Shown piece by piece: positions 62,001 through 64,000 of a stretch of 64,000 nucleotides of DNA. Positions within the stretch are counted from its first letter, which is position 1. Every line of letters starts with the position of its first letter. The position numbers and the translations under genes were made by a program. The notes below the pieces were generated by a model. It worked only from the letters and a program-made list of their open reading frames with translations, was not told where the DNA came from and did not search any database. Origin of the DNA: Phycisphaera sp. (GTDB taxonomy: Bacteria > Planctomycetota > Phycisphaerae > Phycisphaerales > Zrk34); assembly GCA_016125285.1 (NCBI GenBank), contig WGMA01000045.1:1-64000 (forward strand). The letters run 5' to 3'.

Positions 62001-64000
62001 CGCCGTCGACGATGATCACCGTGCCGTCGGACTCTTCGACGATCTGCGTCAGTCCCGCGACGCCCCACCCGGAGCCGAACACGCTATCGATCGTGTTGAC
62101 GTGGATGATCTCGCCGCTGCTGGGACTCGTCTGCCCGTTCGCCGAGAGCACCACGCCGATCACGTTGCCCATGCCGTCGGTGAACAGCTGGCGGGAGATC
62201 GTCATGATGCCCGCCTGCTGGGAATAGGTGTATCGCCCGGTCGGCATGGTGCGCATGTCGATCTGCAGGCCGGCGTCGATCGAACCGCCCTCGGTGGGCA
62301 CCTCCCAGAAGTTGGCGTTGGCCGGCACGCCGGGGATAAACGCGTTGCTGCCGGGCACCTCGAACGAGGTGTTGTCGTGCTGAACCGTCAGCGACGCCAC
62401 GAGGTACTGATTGTTGCCGCCGGCCGCGACGTTGTTGAAGCCGAAGTGCACGATCGGACGCGGGTCGGCGCGGAGCGAGTCGTAGTTCAGCGTCACGCCC
62501 CGCTCTTCGCCGAGAGATTCGTAGGTGACCAGGTCGTGCACCTCGACCAGTTCGCCGGAGTGCAGTTCGACCTCGGAGGTCGCCTTCGCCTTCTCCGTGC
62601 AGCCCTTGCAGCCGTTGGCCTGGTTGCGTGTCACGCTGTTCGGGTCGATGCCCAGCGCCTGCAGCAGGCGAGCGAAGAAGTGCCAGCTGCTGTTGCGGAC
62701 GCCGCCGCTGATCGTCTCGATCATCGTGCCGTCGTCGCTGACCTGCCCCATACCGACGAGGTCGAAGTTGCCGGTCACCGGATTGATCGACCACAGCTCG
62801 GTCTGCTCGCCCGGCGCGAGACCCGCGGTGTTCGGCATGGTCAGCGGCGCCGGAATCGTGAACTGCATCTCCGCCGGCTGGATCGTCACGACCGTGTCGG
62901 GAAACAGGTTGGCCGGCAGCGCCGCGGGCGTGAAGTTGACCGGCACCTCCGTGATGCTCAGCACGTCGTTGAACAGCCCGCCCTGCGTCGACATCAGCGT
63001 GCCCGCCTGCACCATCACCGACGCGAACTGCCCCGGCGCGATCTCCTGGGTGACCAGCGTGTCCTGGTTCGGATCGATCATCGTCCCGTTGGCCACATCG
63101 AGGATCGGCAGGTAGATCGGTCGCGCGATCACGTTGTTGATGTTGTCGATCGGCTGCTTGCCCAACAGGAGCGCCAGCTTCTCGGCGACGAACGGGTAAA
63201 CCTCCGGCCCGCCGAACGTATCGCCGTGAACCTTGATCGTGTCACTCGAAACCGACCCGGCAAAGCCCAGCTCGAACGATCCGTCCGCTCCGGTCGTGGT
63301 TGTCGTTGCGCCGACCGACACTTCCACGCCCACGATGGGCTCGGAGTTGACGTTCAACAGCTTGCCGCTGATGCGCGTCGACGTGTCGACGTCCGCCGTG
63401 ACATCAATCGTGACCTGCTGCGTGGACGAGAGCATGCCGTCGCTGACCATCAGGTTCAGCATGTACGTGCCTTCCTCGCCTACCTGCGGCGTGATCCGCA
63501 GCACGCCCCCCGATGTGATTGACAGTGTCGGCAGGTTCGAAAGGTCCGCGCCCATTGCGAACGAGAACGTCAGGTCGTCGCCGTCCGCGTCGGTCGCCGA
63601 AAGTTGGACTTCGCGTGTGTCACCCGGATGCACCGTCTGCATCGCGATCGGCGAGAAGACCGGCGCGCTGTTCGGCCCGCCCGACAGGACCACCGGCTCG
63701 AGCGCGAGCGGATCGATCGACGGGTTGTCGACCACCACGCGGATCTTGTCCGACGTGGTCATCATGCCCAGGCCGCCGGACGGGATCACGCCGGTGAAGT
63801 TGACGAACGGATCGCCGCCCAGGTCGGTCCCCGACGCATTCATGACCGACACGCCGGCCGGCAGGTTCGGGAACGACACGACCAGCGTACGGCCGACCGC
63901 GCTGCCGTTGTTCTGCAGCGACAGATCAAACACGTAACGCCCGATCGTCGTGTCGAAGCGCGGGTTACTGATCAGCGGCTTGATGTCCGTGGCAACACTG
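50005..64000 (-). CDS. Giant RHS/YD-repeat surface protein, 5' end outside the window
   Basis: At least 4,664 residues; the frame is open to the window edge, so the true start lies beyond it. Order from the visible N-terminus: Ig/cadherin-like part (PVFSPIAMQTVHPGDTREV, ATDADGDDLTF); a carboxypeptidase-regulatory-like domain (ISGKLLNVNSEPIVGVEV); a cysteine-bearing CKGCTEKAKATSEVEL with RHS lead-in; a few YD repeats; ten tandem PPC-like double repeats; some 45-50 YD repeats; the RHS core (GYTGRELDSSTGLMYYRARYYDP, PLGFGAGDANIYRYVGNN, DPSGL); and a C-terminal tail of about 318 residues with a hydrophobic Gly/Ala stretch. RHS proteins form shells around a cut-off C-terminal effector. Probably secreted; no immunity-like gene follows. 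Confidence 0.9.
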   Translation of the reverse strand, partial: SVATDIKPLISNPRFDTTIGRYVFDLSLQNNGSAVGRTLVVSFPNLPAGVSVMNASGTDLGGDPFVNFTGVIPSGGLGMMTTSDKIRVVVDNPSIDPLALEPVVLSGGPNSAPVFSPIAMQTVHPGDTREVQLSATDADGDDLTFSFAMGADLSNLPTLSITSGGVLRITPQVGEEGTYMLNLMVSDGMLSSTQQVTIDVTADVDTSTRISGKLLNVNSEPIVGVEVSVGATTTTTGADGSFELGFAGSVSSDTIKVHGDTFGGPEVYPFVAEKLALLLGKQPIDNINNVIARPIYLPILDVANGTMIDPNQDTLVTQEIAPGQFASVMVQAGTLMSTQGGLFNDVLSITEVPVNFTPAALPANLFPDTVVTIQPAEMQFTIPAPLTMPNTAGLAPGEQTELWSINPVTGNFDLVGMGQVSDDGTMIETISGGVRNSSWHFFARLLQALGIDPNSVTRNQANGCKGCTEKAKATSEVELHSGELVEVHDLVTYESLGEERGVTLNYDSLRADPRPIVHFGFNNVAAGGNNQYLVASLTVQHDNTSFEVPGSNAFIPGVPANANFWEVPTEGGSIDAGLQIDMRTMPTGRYTYSQQAGIMTISRQLFTDGMGNVIGVVLSANGQTSPSSGEIIHVNTIDSVFGSGWGVAGLTQIVEESDGTVIIVDGDGSESVYLYPGVDGEPYLPLDGDFSKLEKMMDGSFTLTFVDQTVETYDVEGRIVSRADRNGNSTDYAYDGSGNIMTITDPVGLVTTFDYTGGRVTSITDPAGRVTALQYDSAGNLLRIVDPDTTARTFEYDSGHHMTGEVDKLGNHEMVTYGFHGRVTSATLKDGSHLEYDPIQTQGVYPAGATFDPFDSNISAAFVDPGPMASFVDGNGNIRRTLLDRVGQFAGGADAEGSLPTINRSQNIVTSIIDARGNFTRFTFDESGNPLSSVTTDSEPAPITGTIAFAGDQQVYTFTVSEENQLFYFDSMVNDSEFRWSLRDDISTFVSGRQFNTSDFTAVNDADVILPLPPGDYTLTVYGNGDKVGDYAFQFYNLEAAIPVGFGVPVEVDLDPGVESQLYGFDVTAGQELFIEAVTASGSGDWRLINPRGKVVINTSLLSSAGPFVATSTGHYTMVIEGSIFNSSPANMTFNVHKLDRQSKPLTLGATTSGNIDHVGDVDEFTFTLSDYAMVQFDSLTNNSNYRWTLDGPGGQVYSTQLFSDNEANATEKILPPGDYTMTVVGANNQTGAYSFRMINYTEAPTITADTMVMGALELGNSSTAFRLHANAGDTYDIAITGRTALSPPATLVRVIDPFGKQLAITNLPGGLNGVSMDATGDYIVAFEGLQGATRPDFFTFEAQFQGNTPPAPVTGTPLTLGATTNGDIGMVGEEDVYTFTLADHTLVHFDSLSHTFSLNWQLEGPQGVITSNNAFTTDDISSSIYDLPAGDYAIRISATSGTPSYSFRVLDLDVDSTDITAQLGTDMMTTLSPANESKIFRFDGTAGEEIAFENVSFTGSSSSDWRLVGPFGDSVFSSGINTDHVSVTLPATGAYYLLVEGYSGDTGTPTLTFRAQPLITETQAIDLSTPQLISGDIATPGERDVYTFTLADTSMLSFDTQTYTNRVEWTLEGPLGVVRDMGVTSSNVIDYTDLQGIDFDVNGGVANVEEEFWRLPAGDYTLTISGTGISGDFTEPYIFQLMNFNDATPLALNTPVAGLLNPGTERQLFKFDAIAGERYYFDSQGGSTNISWELVRPDLTERNYLGYNNPFGSTNFPNSLSLNTTLENRTIVMPVTGTYYVYVEGVAAAGGTSQNYAFEVDKQTVNTASLTLGTTVMGSIDEGGQFDEFTFTLGDDARVLFDNQVNTSVIGWTLRRGLEVIATRAFNQQDYNYGPISLGAGDYTLTVHGVDGDGTGAYQFALLDLADGTPLTLGTPDTAGLTGKDSTVFTFDATAGDILFFDALAKTGGGSTPRWRAYDPQGGQLFATTFNSASDDGGLFTAGKTGSYSLVFEGDLNQTVANDLDFVVNLIDESPQAVDPSGGTAHLMGDISVAGDVDVFTFTLSQDTPIFFDRITNNSLLRYALTGPNGVIFEDTNSPGTSDLVAGDYEFRVSMTGDDTGAYRFDLVPVDSANLIPLTLDTPTMGHLDPGSSSLVYKFNATAGDLFYFDQQSTSGGSLTWFLTAPDGTTPFNGNFTDVDTLAMPKTGEYRLALAGNIGSEGSMTDFTFAVNSVSYVSTALTLGAQVDAAISVTGEKDSYTFTLADRAIVYLDSLTNNSGFNWTLVGPQGTVVNARTLSTSENSQALLDLVPGDYTLTFDGSAANTGAYSFLLHDLTDGGSATALTLNTPTMTQLNPGNETLLYQFDATAGDLLNFDSQTFNGSTSERWRVIDPFGNEVFDQRMDTDVNGVTMPFDGTYTLLLEGSLGQASTVDFTFEVDFVSNTPYTAPGSTVNLGDLVASNISVGGEVDYYNFTLATDTVLYFDTQTDISTIRWSLRPGGAGTSGSIVSNIQFSNDDYNFTPLLLRAGTYEVKIDGTSGSATGSYSFTLLDLGAVATSLDALHNVQQQASINPGDSTVAYSLNLTAGDRLYFDAIAYTGSSNAHWRLISPADVEQFEATISSAGSNGSGDGGSFTAPQTGTYFLLIEGANGQSGQKLADFTVYDIAPSSTPISIDTVVSGTIDTPGDRDEFTFTLTETSPITVTDFITNNGNLRYSLDGPDGSLYSNISTGSLRTNLPAGDYTLTVSMTNDATGAFQVKFVTTEGATDITAQIGMQIDGQLSPGSESDLYKFDGSKGDRFFFNQVFRDTNSPDFWSLWGPNGGQVFSSSFSSDVDTVTLPSDGVYTLIVEGSTNDQASTSSYSFVVLPVTDQAYALTLNTPTDGTVTAGQNDTYTFTLTDRTLLYLDAVLPIGGEFMKWTLTGPSGVLVNARSFNNGDFSFDPIVAGAGDYTLLIDGQGDYAGPYRFAVNDLFGGTPITIGQEVSGEMSPAAETDPYTFEAVEGERYFFDTQVTSNNDRWRLFGPAGAELFDLNLNTDGSVTIPETGTYALLIEGNRDPGDQPYAFTVNQRDLTSDELPVVTSVGQRAEFDDQFNFPTFQINAHGGQTMRTLDANGNVLTETQVVGSPGGSDDIVTTFTYLANGLVDIVTDPLGRVTDFDYDASGNVMQITRAKGTADEVVIGYEYDTAGNITATIDGNGNRTEFVYDTMNRVTHITYPDPDAGGPLASPEKSLTYDNNGNLLTETDPNGGTTSYTYDALDRLAMIEEPDPDDAGPLLAPRTLLAYDAAGNLTSRTDANGNTTLFEYDGRNRVVATTDAAGNVVTAEYDADNNLAKTTDPLGNEFLFEYNERNQITRQVDPLGNEIVREYDAAGNQIAMTNERGYATKFTYDVLNRLVRVTDPLGNRQAIAYDKVGNVVSEVDVLGRATAYTYDNLDRVKTVTDAAGGVTTYTYDDNGNVVNVNDPLGRDTQFAYDALDRVTSTTDALMHSSTTEYDAVGNRTAFTDELGHRTDYAYDALNRIVSETDALMGVRTFAYDPFGNVTQITDQLGRDTLFEYDVLNRLVTTTDAMGEATTYAYDGNDNVVAYVDKRGNTTTFTYDELNRRTSNTDGLGDTFTVTYDATGNIATATDTLGRTSTYTYDALNRRVTSEDPEGGVVTQGYDAAGNMTSLTDAIGRTTTFAYDALDRTVETVDPLGNSTSTEYDAVGNIVMDTDGLGQMSMYAYDDLNRLITHTDRAGNDATYTYDDAGNLLTITDRLNHTVTYTYDELNRRVTFEDAASNTTTYEYDAVGNLTKETDELGNIRMFGYDALNRGTSVTDERGKVTSYSYDEEDNLVLVTDPDGNATSYAYDAENRRVSETDQTGNATVYAYDAMGNLTRVTDGLGQSRVFVVDGRDRVTEEQWRDGGDQLVRTTTYQYDLAGELLMVSDPDSTLTFTYDLAGRRASESTAGTPGATSTLLEYTYDANGNVTQIDETIGGMAGSVVTMQYDELDLLTRVTQSGVDTSDKRVDFTYNDEGMATQIDRYSDLAGSSVVASSVLTYDLSNRLDTLTHNDPMASTLNSYDYTYDADNRITQIVDVDGAHVFTYDAADELTSATHDDVDNPDETYAYDNAGNRTESQLHGTNYSFGLANRPISDGTYTYTYDANGNRTVRTTIATGAVTEYQWDYRNRLTSVTERATAMGPATRITEYTYDALDRRIAISVDDDGDGAGAADEVRLMYNGAHLFAAMTAGGASLSHYLYGQSDDQILADDRGGGDVLWTLTDHQNTVRDIVDNTGAEQNHIIYDAFGNVIDQTNPLVTTRFGYTGRELDSSTGLMYYRARYYDPQLGVFLSEDPLGFGAGDANIYRYVGNNVINAVDPSGLNSRATVRSDGKTQVGRVNDNLGVLLGLLEKLATVDPSKLKTLENAVKGAERIFGNKEAIRRLAQSEFLTDVTRGVFRDTATATEAIQALRADAQAAQTAANGLKAARGELDAAKSLGRTAGRLKALGKLATALGVVINVGSELTDPNARPGTAGNVIGAAGIGVFTALPQTALFQAISSGIDLLFEFGFGLCAPKLFDATFGNFSRAVGAFDEDVFKYLTQGNRRFEALDNFVERSRRGDLGTVSQYTTRAGDYYTNTRAGMAATDALAVGFNALDDVRSTVVTSFRRGPRQALKNLANSTTVNTVKGWFGIQ
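50955..51330 (-). other. RHS core domain within the giant protein
   Basis: Encodes LYGQSDDQILADDRG, LTDHQNTVRDIVD, YDAFGNV, the RYYDPQLGVFLSEDPLGF motif and NAVDPSGL. This is the conserved end of the RHS shell after which the variable C-terminal region starts. Confidence 0.85.
51420..54735 (-). repeat. Main YD-repeat block (about 45-50 units)
   Basis: Units of about 21 residues, each around YDxxGN or YDxLNR. Through the middle, the two kinds alternate regularly, giving a 42-residue (126-bp) higher period. At DNA level, GCGTCGTA-containing words recur every unit. Confidence 0.85.
54835..61178 (-). repeat. Array of ten PPC-like A-B double repeats inside the RHS protein
   Basis: About 2,115 residues made of ten tandem double units of about 212 residues. 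The A half has a core like DVYTFTLADxTLVxFDS, a W-L-GP-G segment and GDYTLTV. The B half has LxPGxExxLYKFDATAGDxxxFD, RWRxxDPxG and TGxYxLLIEG. The pattern resembles bacterial pre-peptidase C-terminal (PPC) beta domains. Copies are diverged, not recent duplicates. Confidence 0.8.
61480..61870 (-). repeat. Short YD-repeat block before the PPC-like array
   Basis: Encodes about six YD-type units (DYAYDGSGNIMTITDP, LQYDSAGNLLRIVDP, FEYDSGHHMTGEVD). The RHS shell starts here and resumes after the array at 54735. Confidence 0.75.

Overview
The window reads as one high-GC chromosomal segment of a planctomycete, most likely of the Phycisphaerae type. Several features point that way: three secreted sulfatases, a DUF2231 plus planctomycete-type cytochrome c protein, a prepilin-like H-X9-DG protein beside an ECF sigma factor and a FecR-type regulator, LptE and BamD-like outer-membrane assembly lipoproteins, a bacterial topoisomerase VI pair, and infC without rpmI/rplT behind it. 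No rRNA or tRNA gene was found. The taxonomic call is inferred from gene content and was not tested by any search.

Layout. 1-141 is the end of an ISL3-family insertion sequence with the first codons of its transposase. 246-9228 holds housekeeping genes on both strands: an unrecognised protein, rhamnulokinase, a MATE exporter, a small protein kinase, translation initiation factor IF-3 with a non-canonical AUC start, a secreted thioredoxin-NHL protein, a membrane zinc peptidase and a TIGR02757 protein. 9369-12392 is the three-gene proton-translocating transhydrogenase operon.

12567-21669 is a tight seven-gene operon for arsenosugar (possibly arsenolipid) synthesis: ArsM-type methyltransferase, ArsS-type radical SAM enzyme, DUF547 protein, VTT membrane protein, mercuric-reductase-like flavoprotein, polytopic glycosyltransferase, and one 717-residue protein that fuses three glycosyltransferase domains. 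It is the strongest candidate for a poorly described system.

30385-21670 on the minus strand carries cdaA, cdaR, proA, a VKOR-DsbA fusion, a BamD-like protein, lptE and ftsH. Divergent from cdaA, top6B and top6A encode topoisomerase VI, followed by a XerC/D recombinase, a probably leaderless SDR gene and a cytochrome c protein. 37438-48104 is a regulatory and polysaccharide-degradation region: ECF sigma plus zinc-type anti-sigma, sulfatase, ECF sigma plus FecR-like regulator, prepilin-like protein, two more sulfatases and a polytopic glycosyltransferase.

49916-48053 (minus) is a zinc/manganese ABC pair without its permease. Its binding protein has the conserved HVWLDP segment moved to the N-terminus, and its ATPase has a histidine-rich head. 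50005 to the window end is a giant RHS protein (at least 4,664 residues, start outside the window) whose YD-repeat shell is split by a roughly 2,100-residue array of PPC-like repeats.
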